64,000 nucleotides of DNA, from assembly GCF_900104695.1 (NCBI RefSeq), contig NZ_FNSW01000001.1, positions 4,632,501-4,696,500 on the forward strand. Direction: 5' to 3'. A program made the translations under genes and the position numbers. This stretch comes from Paenibacillus sp. GP183 (GTDB taxonomy: Bacteria > Bacillota > Bacilli > Paenibacillales > NBRC-103111). Positions 1 through 10,929 of the stretch are shown here, piece by piece. Positions within the stretch are counted from its first letter, which is position 1. The number at the start of each line of letters is the position of its first letter. Below the pieces are notes generated by a model. The model made no database searches and had not been told where the DNA came from. It saw only the letters and a program-made list of their open reading frames with translations.

Positions 1-19
1 GCTGGATCACCTCCTTTCT
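1..19 (+). rRNA. 16S rRNA, 3' end only
   Basis: The window opens on the conserved 16S 3' terminus, including the anti-Shine-Dalgarno CCTCCTTTCT. Everything upstream is outside the window. Confidence 0.93.
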
Positions 20-300
20 ATGGAGACTTGAGCGCTGCGATGCGCTCAGTCAAGAAGGCTTAGCCTTCACAACTTCTTCTTCACTCGTTGTCAGTTTTGA
101 GAGGGTAATTCCTTTCAACAGTAAATAAGGGACGTAAAGTCCGTTATTTACAAAATTTGTTCCTTGAAAACTAGATAGCGAAACGAACAATGTTGCAGCG
201 GCTAGTCCGTTGTAGCAAGCGTGAAACTTAGAATTCCTTTAAGCATCATTTGTGTCACAACAAATGAATGTTTCTAGATACCCGCTGAGCAATCAGCACT
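20..300 (+). other. 16S-23S internal transcribed spacer
   Basis: The spacer has no tRNA and no 5S gene. A boxA-like TTGTTCCTTGAAAAC lies near 158-172. Bases about 158-195 are complementary to 3281-3316 beyond the 23S gene (shared core AGCGAAACGAACA), forming the long stem expected for processing of the 23S precursor. Confidence 0.8.
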
Positions 301-3225
<2,925 letters not shown>

Positions 3226-3336
3226 AAGAGCTTTCCGGAGGAAAGCTGGCTTCGGAAGCAAAAATCTAAGTCAACACACGCCAATGTTCGTTTCGCTGCT
3301 AGTTTTCAGGGAATAAACCTGAATTGATTACACCGT

Positions 3337-3412
3337 TCCCTGATAGCTCAGTTGGTAGAGCACTCGACTGTTAATCGAGTTGTCACAGGTTCGAGTCCTG
3401 TTCGGGGAGCCA
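3337..3412 (+). tRNA. tRNA-Asn (GTT)
   Basis: Cloverleaf with acceptor TCCCTGA/TCGGGGA, anticodon GTT and encoded CCA. It is the first tRNA after 23S and follows directly on the 23S processing stem, where a 5S gene would normally intervene. Confidence 0.96.
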
Positions 3413-3415
3413 TAT

Positions 3416-3508
3416 GGAGAGGTGTCCGAGTTTGGCCGAAGGAGCACGATTGGAAATCGTGTAGGCGTCACAAGCGTCTCGAGGGTTCGAATCCCTCTCT
3501 CTCCGCCA
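3416..3508 (+). tRNA. tRNA-Ser (GGA)
   Basis: Class II tRNA with a long variable arm, anticodon GGA and encoded CCA. It is separated from tRNA-Asn by 3 bases. Confidence 0.95.
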
Positions 3509-3555
3509 TTCTACCCTAAATGTGAAGCCGTGCCGTTGCAAGCTACATATATTGT

Positions 3556-3627
3556 GGCCCGTTGGTCAAGTGGTTAAGACACCTCCCTTTCACGGAGGTA
3601 ACAGGGGTTCGAGTCCCCTACGGGTCA
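3556..3627 (+). tRNA. tRNA-Glu (TTC)
   Basis: Acceptor GGCCCGT/ACGGGTC, anticodon TTC. CCA is not encoded (the next bases are TTG), so it must be added enzymatically. Confidence 0.93.
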
Positions 3628-3656
3628 TTGTTTTAAACCTTATTCAAGGTTCCCAA

Positions 3657-3732
3657 GGAGGCTTAGCTCAGCTGGGAGAGCATCTGCCTTACAAGCAGAG
3701 GGTCGGCGGTTCGATCCCGTCAGCCTCCACCA
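3657..3732 (+). tRNA. tRNA-Val (TAC)
   Basis: Acceptor GGAGGCT/AGCCTCC, anticodon TAC, CCA encoded. Confidence 0.96.
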
Positions 3733-3749
3733 TAAAATTTCAGTATTGT

Positions 3750-3831
<82 letters not shown>

Positions 3832-3863
3832 TTACAACGTTTGGAGCTTTGTAAGCCTAGTGT

Positions 3864-3940
3864 GGAGCCGTGGTGTAGAGGCCTAACATGCCTGCCTGTC
3901 ACGCAGGAGACCGCGGGTTCGAATCCCGTCGGCTCCGCCA
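3864..3940 (+). tRNA. tRNA-Asp (GTC)
   Basis: Acceptor GGAGCCG/CGGCTCC, anticodon GTC, CCA encoded. Confidence 0.96.
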
Positions 3941-3961
3941 TTTTTTATTTATCCTTCAAAA

Positions 3962-4037
<76 letters not shown>

Positions 4038-4054
4038 TTTTTACAATTGAATAT

Positions 4055-4130
<76 letters not shown>

Positions 4131-4138
4131 TGTTTTAT

Positions 4139-4223
4139 GGAGGATTAGTGAAGTGGCTAAACACGGCAGACTGTAAATCTGCTCTCTCTGAGTTCGGTGG
4201 TTCGAATCCATCATCCTCCACCA
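4139..4223 (+). tRNA. tRNA-Tyr (GTA)
   Basis: Class II tRNA with a long variable arm, anticodon GTA, CCA encoded. Confidence 0.95.
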
Positions 4224-4228
4224 TATAT

Positions 4229-4302
4229 AGGGGCATAGTTTAAAGGTAGAACAAAGGTCTCCAAAACCTTTGGTGTGGGTTCAATTCCTGCTGCCCCTGC
4301 CA
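4229..4302 (+). tRNA. tRNA-Trp (CCA)
   Basis: Acceptor AGGGGCA/TGCCCCT, anticodon CCA, 3' CCA encoded. Confidence 0.95.
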
Positions 4303-4319
4303 GTAAAAAATTTAATCGT

Positions 4320-4396
4320 GGCGGTCGTGGCGAAGGGGTTAACGCACTGGTTTGTGGATCCAGCACGCGCGGGTTCAAGTCCCGTCGATCGCCCCA
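4320..4396 (+). tRNA. tRNA-His (GTG)
   Basis: Anticodon GTG and discriminator C73. The start includes the extra G(-1) typical of tRNA-His, opposite C73; without it the gene starts one base later. CCA is encoded. Confidence 0.94.
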
Positions 4397-4416
4397 CTTT
4401 TTTATTACCTACATAT

Positions 4417-4488
4417 TGGGGATTAGCCAAGCGGTAAGGCAACGGACTTTGACTCCGTCATCCCAAGGTTCGAATCCTTGATCCCCAG
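4417..4488 (+). tRNA. tRNA-Gln (TTG)
   Basis: Acceptor TGGGGAT/ATCCCCA, anticodon TTG. CCA is not encoded. Confidence 0.94.
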
Positions 4489-4498
4489 TTCTTCATAT

Positions 4499-4573
4499 GC
4501 GGAAGTGGCTCAGTGGTAGAGCATCGCCTTGCCAAGGCGAGGGTCGCGGGTTCGAACCCCGTCTTCCGCTCCA
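4499..4573 (+). tRNA. tRNA-Gly (GCC)
   Basis: Acceptor GCGGAAG/CTTCCGC, anticodon GCC, CCA encoded. Confidence 0.96.
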
Positions 4574-4585
4574 TAATTTATCTAA

Positions 4586-4659
4586 GGCACCATAGCCAAG
4601 TGGTAAGGCAGAGCTCTGCAAAAGCTTTACCCCCAGTTCGAGTCTGGGTGGTGCCTCCA
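4586..4659 (+). tRNA. tRNA-Cys (GCA)
   Basis: Acceptor GGCACCA/TGGTGCC, anticodon GCA, CCA encoded. Confidence 0.95.
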
Positions 4660-4665
4660 TAATGA

Positions 4666-4754
4666 GCCGGAGTGGCGGAATCGGCAGACGCACAGGACTT
4701 AAAATCCTGCGGTAGGTGACTACCGTACCAGTTCAAGTCTGGTCTTCGGCACCA
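4666..4754 (+). tRNA. tRNA-Leu (TAA)
   Basis: Class II tRNA with a long variable arm, anticodon TAA, CCA encoded. Confidence 0.95.
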
Positions 4755-4774
4755 AGCTTTACCTTGCTTTTGAT

Positions 4775-4851
4775 GCGCCCTTAGCTCAGCTGGATAGAGT
4801 GTTTGACTACGAATCAAAAGGTCAGGAGTTCGAATCTCTTAGGGCGCGCCA
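4775..4851 (+). tRNA. tRNA-Arg (ACG)
   Basis: Acceptor GCGCCCT/AGGGCGC, anticodon ACG, CCA encoded. It sits between the two Leu tRNAs, which are adjacent in the otherwise collinear B. subtilis trnD cluster (from memory). Confidence 0.95.
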
Positions 4852-4864
4852 TCTAATTGAATAT

Positions 4865-4947
<83 letters not shown>

Positions 4948-4951
4948 TCAC

Positions 4952-4989
4952 AAAAACCCCGAAGAATCTAAAGATTCTTCGGGGTTTTT
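4952..4989 (+). terminator. Terminator of the rRNA-tRNA operon
   Basis: A 14-bp perfect stem (ACCCCGAAGAATCT and its complement) with a tiny AA loop is followed by TTTTT, directly after the last tRNA. Confidence 0.95.
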
Positions 4990-5119
4990 CCCCTATTGAA
5001 AATAAGTTATCCAGGCTTATGCGCATAAATTGCCAAATTGCAGCTAAACGCCCAATCCGGAATGGAATGTCCTCCATAACGTAATTGAAGAATCAATTAT
5101 GCTTTTAGAGGTGATGACC

Positions 5120-5842
5120 ATGGATTACTTGGATATGCTGACTAAGCTGGGTGTTGGCAATGCGCATCCTGGTGGATATGCGGAGACTTTGAAGCAGCTC
5201 GAAAAACACCCTTTGCCGATTGGGAGCAGGGTGCTTGAGGTGGGCTGCGGCACAGGACGAACCGCTTGCCTCTTAGTGGAAAAGGGCTGTATCGTGACCG
5301 CTTTGGATATCCGACCTGAAATGGTGGCGAAAGCGCGATTAAGGGCGGAACGCCTTCATGCCCAATTGCAGGTTATCGAAGGGGATGCCTGCAATCTTCC
5401 TTTTGCGGAACATGAATTTGATGTGGTCATGGTCGAATCGGTTTCAAATTTTGCAGATACACGCAAAGCCTTGTCGGAATATCGCAGGGTACTGAAACCC
5501 GGTGGAGTCTTATATGACCGAGAGGTCATTAAATGGAAAAAGATGCCGAAAGATGTTTACAGCTCCATCTGTAGGTTTTATGGCATTACATCGCTGCTGA
5601 CGGTGGAGGAATGGCAAGAAAGGCTGGAATCCGCCGGGTTCTCCCGTGCTCATCATGATGATAAAAGACCGTTTCCACCGAATATGTGGGAGGATATGGT
5701 CAACCATCCAGATCCAATTAAGCTTGCGGATGAGCAGACCTTGCTCGATCCGCAAATCTGGCAGTTGTCGATTGAATATGATCAATTGATGGAGAGTTAT
5801 TTGGATTATCTAGGTTATGCCGTATTGATTGGGATCAGATGA
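5120..5842 (+). CDS. Class I SAM-dependent methyltransferase
   Basis: A 240-residue soluble protein of the Methyltransf_11/25 type. Motif I VLEVGCGTGRTACLL binds S-adenosylmethionine, followed by an acidic strand end (TALDIRPEM) and motif IV-like FDVVMVESVSNF. The latter differs from the usual post-I pattern of small-molecule enzymes, so the substrate cannot be named. The start is the ATG before DYLDML, because AGAGGTGA sits 5-6 bases upstream; an upstream in-frame ATG lacks a binding site. It follows the rRNA operon terminator and is probably transcribed alone. The converging SDR gene ends 30 bp downstream. Confidence 0.85.
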   Translation: MDYLDMLTKLGVGNAHPGGYAETLKQLEKHPLPIGSRVLEVGCGTGRTACLLVEKGCIVTALDIRPEMVAKARLRAERLHAQLQVIEGDACNLPFAEHEFDVVMVESVSNFADTRKALSEYRRVLKPGGVLYDREVIKWKKMPKDVYSSICRFYGITSLLTVEEWQERLESAGFSRAHHDDKRPFPPNMWEDMVNHPDPIKLADEQTLLDPQIWQLSIEYDQLMESYLDYLGYAVLIGIR

Positions 5843-5872
5843 AGGCTTCGCCAGTTGTCCCGACTGCCCTGC

Positions 5873-6622
5873 CTACTCCTCGTAGATCATTTTGCGGGTC
5901 ATGCCGCCGTCTACGACCAAGTTTATGCCTGTGACGAAGTCATTGTCCGGGTCGGTCAAGTAAAAGCAAGCCTTGACGATATCGCTGGTCTTGCCGACTC
6001 TGCCGGCAGGGTGCTGCTCGTGATCGGCTTTGCGGAGAGCCTCGTAGCCACGGGTTTCTATCCAACCGGGACTGATGCAATTGACGCGAATCCCGTCGGC
6101 GCCCAAGGACACAGCAAGCGCATGAGTGAGTCCAACTATGCCGGCTTTGGAAGCGGCGTAAGCCTCGGTGTTCGGTTCCGACATCAGAGCGCGCGTAGAG
6201 GCAATGTTGACGATAGAGCCTCCCTGACCCAGCTCTCTCATGATTTTGGCAGCCTCGCGGGAACAGAGAAATATGCCTGTAAGATTGGTTCCGATCACAG
6301 CTTCCCAATCCTCAAGGGCTAATTCATAAGGCGACGCGGAACGCATGATACCCGCATTGTTGATCATAATATTAACGGTTCCATATGTCTCAACCGCACG
6401 ATGGATTAATCGTTCGACTTCGGCCGGCTGTCTAACATCCGTAGGCACGGCTATGGCTTGTCCCCCGCTTTGGCGAATGGTCTCGGCGACCTGCTCGCAC
6501 GCAGACGTGTCCAGCTCGGCAGCGACCACTTTGGCGCCTTGCTCCCCATAAGCCAAGGCTAGCGAATGGCCGATGCCACGGCCAGCTCCTGTTACAATAA
6601 CTATGCTGTCTTTCCATTTCAT
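5873..6622 (-). CDS. SDR family NAD(P)-dependent oxidoreductase
   Basis: A 249-residue classical short-chain dehydrogenase. It has the N-terminal TGAGRGIG nucleotide loop, a central NNAG, a catalytic Ser near NIASTRA and the YAASK catalytic pair, then the SPGWIETR region. The C-terminal VVDGGMT is typical of 3-oxoacyl-ACP reductase-like and sugar/alcohol dehydrogenases, so the substrate is open. The start is the ATG before KWKDS, with AAGGTGATC 6 bases upstream. It is divergent from the ROK regulator gene across about 180 bp, so regulation by that protein is a reasonable inference. Confidence 0.9.
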   Translation of the reverse strand: MKWKDSIVIVTGAGRGIGHSLALAYGEQGAKVVAAELDTSACEQVAETIRQSGGQAIAVPTDVRQPAEVERLIHRAVETYGTVNIMINNAGIMRSASPYELALEDWEAVIGTNLTGIFLCSREAAKIMRELGQGGSIVNIASTRALMSEPNTEAYAASKAGIVGLTHALAVSLGADGIRVNCISPGWIETRGYEALRKADHEQHPAGRVGKTSDIVKACFYLTDPDNDFVTGINLVVDGGMTRKMIYEE

Positions 6623-6799
6623 CCAGATCACCTTCCCGTTCGAATCTCGATAACATGCTCCTAACAAGTATACATCTTCAGTTTCAGATAAAGGAATTTC
6701 AAACCTTCACGGCGAATGGAGTTATGCACATTTAACCATATTTCAGGAGAAATGCTGTAGGTATAAACTTGGAAATTGATGGCATGGAGGGCACTGACT

Positions 6800-8014
6800 G
6801 TGGATGTAACCCCAATTACGGAACGAATATCAAATCGCAGAAGCAAAGATATTTATGAATACATTCGCAAACACGGCACGGTCTCCAAAATCGATTTGCT
6901 GGAGTACAGCGGAATGACCATCAGCACCTTAACGCGCCTGTTGGAGGAGCTGACGCAAAAGGGGCTCATTCTAGAGTCGGGCTTTGGAGCTTCAACCGGC
7001 GGGCGCAGGCCGATTCTCTATCAAATGAATACAGCCTATGCTTATGTTTTTGGCCTTGAGATTTCCCGCACATTATCGAAGCTGGTTCTGGTAGATTTGG
7101 ATATGAACAAGCTGGACGATCACAGCTGGACCATGACAGATGAGATGACGCCGGCTAAGCTGATTGACATCATCACAGACGAAGCGAAGCATATGATGAA
7201 GGGGCATTCGCTCGATATCTCTACTGTCCTAGGGATGGGAATCGGGGCGGTTGGTCCTGTGGATCGATTCACCGGCGTCATCCTCGAACCTCTCTATTTT
7301 CCGGCTCAAGGCTGGAGTCAGGTGGAAGTCTGCCGCCTGCTGCAGGAACGGCTTGGCATCCCGGTGATGCTCGACAACGGCGCCAACACGGCGATCCTTG
7401 CCGAATCCTGGGTAAGCCGATCGCAAAGCTACCGCCATTTGCTCTATATTCATGCCGGAATCGGTCTGCGCTCCTCCATGGTTTCGGAAGGGAAAGTCAT
7501 CTACGGTGCCGTTGACATGGAAGGCTCCGTTGGACAAATGATTATCCAAACGGATGGAATTCCTTACCGTAACAGCGCTGGCAATTATGGAGCTTTGGAA
7601 TCCTATGCCTCTTTGTATAGTATAGAACGATCTGCGCGTTCTGCGCTCAAACAGGGACGAACCACTTATCTTAGCCATCTGGCTGAAGATCCGGAGACGG
7701 TTACCTTTCAACACATCCAGGAAGCGGTGAAAAAAAACGACCCCCTTGCAGTGGAGATCGTAACGGAGGCTGCTACCTATTTTGGTATTGGATTGGCCAA
7801 TTTACTCAATATTCTGCATCCGGAAAAAGTAATTCTCGGTGGACCGCTGCTTGCTGGCAGCGACCTTTTCTTCCAGACAGCGACAGGAGTCGCTGTGCGC
7901 AGAGCTTATCACTACCCTACCTATCAGGTAGTTTTCAGCAAAGGCAGCTTGGGTGAAGAAGCCTTGGCCATAGGTGCCGCAGTTATGGTCATGGACTGCC
8001 TAACTTCAAGCTAA
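6800..8014 (+). CDS. ROK family transcriptional regulator (NagC/XylR type)
   Basis: About 404 residues: an N-terminal winged helix (RSKDIYEYIRKHGTVSKIDLLEYSGMT) followed by a ROK sugar-kinase fold. The zinc motif of ROK proteins (CxCGxxGCxE) is degenerate here: the matching place reads YRNSAGNYGALESYAS, with no Cys. The usual DNDANAA reads DNGANTA, so kinase activity is unlikely and a pure regulator is inferred. The start is GTG because TGGAGGG lies 8 bases upstream; an ATG 24 bases earlier has no binding site. The last 9 bases overlap the converging hydrolase gene. Confidence 0.87.
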   Translation: MDVTPITERISNRRSKDIYEYIRKHGTVSKIDLLEYSGMTISTLTRLLEELTQKGLILESGFGASTGGRRPILYQMNTAYAYVFGLEISRTLSKLVLVDLDMNKLDDHSWTMTDEMTPAKLIDIITDEAKHMMKGHSLDISTVLGMGIGAVGPVDRFTGVILEPLYFPAQGWSQVEVCRLLQERLGIPVMLDNGANTAILAESWVSRSQSYRHLLYIHAGIGLRSSMVSEGKVIYGAVDMEGSVGQMIIQTDGIPYRNSAGNYGALESYASLYSIERSARSALKQGRTTYLSHLAEDPETVTFQHIQEAVKKNDPLAVEIVTEAATYFGIGLANLLNILHPEKVILGGPLLAGSDLFFQTATGVAVRRAYHYPTYQVVFSKGSLGEEALAIGAAVMVMDCLTSS

Positions 8015-8797
8015 GTCTTTCAAAAACTCCAACAGCGCTGTGTTGAACTCCTCAGGCTTTTCCATGGGTGTCAAGTGAGCCGCGCCAGGAATATGTATCA
8101 TTCGTGACTGGGGGATGCGATCAGCCATTTGCTTCATCACATCGGGTGGGGTAATGGCATCCTTTTCACCTACGATGACAAGGGTAGGTACGTTGATGGA
8201 CGGAAGCAGAGGGACGGAATCCTTGCGAAATGCCATGGCCAGACACGCATGGACCAATCCTTCCGGCTCCATCGAGCCAATCGTGCGACCAAGCTCATTT
8301 ACCAGATCAAGCTTTGCTAGCTGAGCATCCTCAGAAAGCAGCCTGGGCATCATGGCATCGCGAGCGGCAATGGCACCCTTTTCAAATAAAGAAGCAGCCA
8401 TCGTCATTCTATTCTTACGGGCTTCCTGCGAATCGGCTTCGGGCCTGGTATCGGCCAGCACGACTGCCGTGAAGCGCTTCGGAGCTTTGCGCAGCAATGA
8501 GAAAGCCACATAACCCCCCATGGAGAAACCGCCAAGAACGGCTTTTTCAACTTGAAGCTGGTCCATCAAGGCCAAAACATCATCCGCATATTGATCCATA
8601 GTTATATTATCCTTCGGCACGTCAGAGCCGCCCATACCACGAAAATCCGGTGTAATTACACGATAAGCAATCTGCAGGGCTTCGATTTGATTGCGCCACA
8701 TCCGATGATCCAAAGGAAACCCATGAAGCAAGATGACAGGCATTCCTTGACCTGTATCCTCATAAGCGATTGATACGCCATTTATTGTTGCTTTCAT
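8006..8797 (-). CDS. Alpha/beta hydrolase
   Basis: A 263-residue alpha/beta-fold hydrolase. The oxyanion region is LLHGFPLDHRMW, the nucleophile elbow GGFSMGG has Ser about residue 92, the acid is probably in VGEKDAITPP and the His in GAAHLTPME. It resembles the 3-oxoadipate enol-lactonase/haloperoxidase-like group, but the substrate is unknown. The second ATG (KATINGV) is chosen because AGGAGG is then 8 bases away rather than 3. It converges on, and slightly overlaps, the ROK gene. Confidence 0.87.
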   Translation of the reverse strand: MKATINGVSIAYEDTGQGMPVILLHGFPLDHRMWRNQIEALQIAYRVITPDFRGMGGSDVPKDNITMDQYADDVLALMDQLQVEKAVLGGFSMGGYVAFSLLRKAPKRFTAVVLADTRPEADSQEARKNRMTMAASLFEKGAIAARDAMMPRLLSEDAQLAKLDLVNELGRTIGSMEPEGLVHACLAMAFRKDSVPLLPSINVPTLVIVGEKDAITPPDVMKQMADRIPQSRMIHIPGAAHLTPMEKPEEFNTALLEFLKDLA

Positions 8798-8869
8798 TTG
8801 CATCTCCTCCTGCTTTTCATCTTACCTCACTTGATCGCCGGATTCCAATACTGGCGGTTCCGCAATCCC

Positions 8870-9772
8870 TTACATCTGATTAGTCCTTACTATTTTTACC
8901 CTGCGGCGAAGCTGGATATCCGAAATTAGAAAAATGCTGCACAAAATCACAAAGAGTCCTGCCATCATTCCAACCGTAATCTGCTCTTTCAGGAAAAGTA
9001 TGCCCCAAATCATCCCGAACAGAGGAACCAAATAGGTAACGCTGGCCGTTTTCGTCGGGCCTACACTGGCAATTAAGTAATAATACAAAATATAGGCAAT
9101 CGCTGTACATAATAATGCTAGCCCAAGCACGGAGAAAATGACGGCTGATGAGACAGAAGCACTTGAATTCGGCAGATTGAAGAGTGTGACAGGTAATAAA
9201 AGTATCGATGCCCCCAATTGCTGACCAACCGCCATAGAAAGAGGGGATACACCTGCAAAGGTTTTTTTGGAGTAAACGCCGCCAAATCCATAAAAAACGG
9301 TAGAAAGAATGGAGAGCACAACAGCTATGAACACTTCTGTCGTAAATTGGATCGGACTCCATCCTACCAGAACAGCTACCCCTAAAATTCCTGTAAAAAT
9401 TCCAAACCACTTTTTAACAGTCAGCTTTTCCTTCATCCATCCCCACACGACAAGAGCTGTGAATAAAGGAGTCATGGAGTTAATGATAGCCGACATGGAT
9501 GCAGTGAGATGCAAGGCGGCAGCAGCGATCAGTGTAAAAGGAAATGCAGCATTCAATGCTCCAAGGACAAGATACTGCTTCCAGCGCTGTTTAAATTCGG
9601 GGGAAAGCTTGAGCAGCGCCATATAGATTACCAAGGCCGCAGCAGCTATCGTAACTCTGCCTTGAATCGTGAGAAACGGGCCCAAAACGGGAGATGCGAT
9701 TCGAATAAAAAGAAACGAAGCCCCCCATAGCGCTGCCAAAATTAACAAAACAGAGATGTCCTTAATTTTCAT
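8870..9772 (-). CDS. EamA/DMT family transporter
   Basis: A 300-residue integral membrane protein with about ten hydrophobic segments arranged as two EamA repeats. The first starts near residue 7 (ILAALWGASFLFIRIASP), the second near residue 150. The signature TYLVPLFGMIWGILFLKEQ lies in the second half. It is likely an exporter of metabolites or amino acids; the substrate is not predictable. AAGGAG lies 8 bases before the ATG. A broken LacI regulator gene lies just upstream on the same strand. Confidence 0.9.
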   Translation of the reverse strand: MKIKDISVLLILAALWGASFLFIRIASPVLGPFLTIQGRVTIAAAALVIYMALLKLSPEFKQRWKQYLVLGALNAAFPFTLIAAAALHLTASMSAIINSMTPLFTALVVWGWMKEKLTVKKWFGIFTGILGVAVLVGWSPIQFTTEVFIAVVLSILSTVFYGFGGVYSKKTFAGVSPLSMAVGQQLGASILLLPVTLFNLPNSSASVSSAVIFSVLGLALLCTAIAYILYYYLIASVGPTKTASVTYLVPLFGMIWGILFLKEQITVGMMAGLFVILCSIFLISDIQLRRRVKIVRTNQM

Positions 9773-9797
9773 AATTGTACTCCTTAGTTTAACTTTT

Positions 9798-10306
9798 CTA
9801 TTTTAGCGGAGATTTAGATGAGCTGCGTATCACTATTTCTGAAGGGAATAATACAGTTCTGGGCTCGGGGGCTGCCGTTCCTTGTATGCGGTCAATAAGA
9901 AGCCCAATCCCCTCATACCCGAATTGGTATGCAGGCTGCACAGCCACGGTAAGGAAAGGATTGAGCTCGGAGGCAAATCCCAGATCATCATAACCTACGA
10001 GAGAGATGTCATCTGGAACACGCAGGTTCATGCTTTTTAAACTGCGAATGATGCTGATCGCCAAGAAATTGTTAGCCGCAAAAATAGCCGTTGGCGGTTC
10101 CTTCAGAGTGAACAAGGGTGACAATACAGATTCATTTTCCAATCCTCTAAAAGTGACTTCCAGGACAAGCTGCGGATCAAATCCAACATCCCGCTACGTC
10201 AAAGCTTCTTTATAGCCTCGCTGATTCTTCCTTTATTATTGATTACCCTGGAAACCGTCATCGCAGAGACATTGGCTTCCTTTGCTACATCGTAAATTGT
10301 GACCAA
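9798..10306 (-). pseudogene. LacI-family regulator remnant with internal deletion
   Basis: Reading the minus strand from about 10306, the frame gives a textbook LacI helix-turn-helix (VTIYDVAKEANVSAMTVSR, then VINNKGRISEAIKKL) and stops at once. In another frame, after a stop, the C-terminal third of the ligand-binding domain resumes (GFDPQLVLEVTF, then AIFAANNFLAI, VPDDISLVGYDD and a normal C-terminus). About 130-140 residues joining them are absent and the frames do not match. The expected full length is about 335 residues. The residual ORF from a TTG at 10142 is therefore not a functional repressor. Confidence 0.85.
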
Positions 10307-10463
10307 CGCCAGCACATCCTTTGGGAAGACTATGAAATTCATTGTATATAAAGATCTGCCTTCATACAATGCTTATGGTTAATTAATACTTACCTAACAA
10401 TTGGTTGTTAAGCTTTATATATCAGCAAATGATACACAGATGAATGGAGCTGCAAGCTAAGCA

Positions 10464-10841
10464 ATGACGAAGAAACCTTGGTCCACATATGAAATGGAAA
10501 AATTGATCAAACTTTCTAAAGAATGTCCGCCTGCTGTAATCGCGCAAGAGCTTTCCCGGCCTGTAACTTCGGTGAGAAAAAAGATGCGTGAAATCGGAGT
10601 GAGCTATGTCAGCGGGGAAGACTACAAAAAACGGCAGATTCAATATCTGATTTCCGATGAGAACGGCACATATAAAAGCAAAATGAATAAAGAGGAGCAG
10701 CAATCCGGCTCCGAATCGCCGATACTGGATGAGTTCTGGAAAACATTGGTTGTTATGGCTCGCGTGGCAAAAAAACGAGGTAAAACCGTTGATGTCATTT
10801 CTTTTATAGATACGTACCGCAAAATCAGGCTTGGCGGTTAA
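10464..10841 (+). CDS. Hypothetical protein with SANT/Myb-like N-terminus
   Basis: A 125-residue hydrophilic protein. The N-terminal 50 residues (PWSTYEMEKLIKLSKECPP, then VIAQELSRPVTSVRKKMREIG) have the spacing of a small helix-turn-helix of SANT or sigma-like type, suggesting DNA binding. The middle is charged and probably disordered, and the C-terminus is Lys/Arg rich. The family was not recognised. The ribosome site is weak. It precedes an MFS transporter by about 90 bp on the same strand. Confidence 0.6.
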   Translation: MTKKPWSTYEMEKLIKLSKECPPAVIAQELSRPVTSVRKKMREIGVSYVSGEDYKKRQIQYLISDENGTYKSKMNKEEQQSGSESPILDEFWKTLVVMARVAKKRGKTVDVISFIDTYRKIRLGG

Positions 10842-10929
10842 AAGGTGAAATCTATTATAACCAGATTTAACCTTTTTCTTTTGCTGCTTTCCCGCTACAA
10901 TATAGGGATATTTGGTAGGGGGACATCAT

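Noticed and set aside
10383-10400. AACAATTGGTTGTT as an operator for the broken LacI gene
   Set aside because: The symmetry is imperfect and there is no second site; not enough to call.
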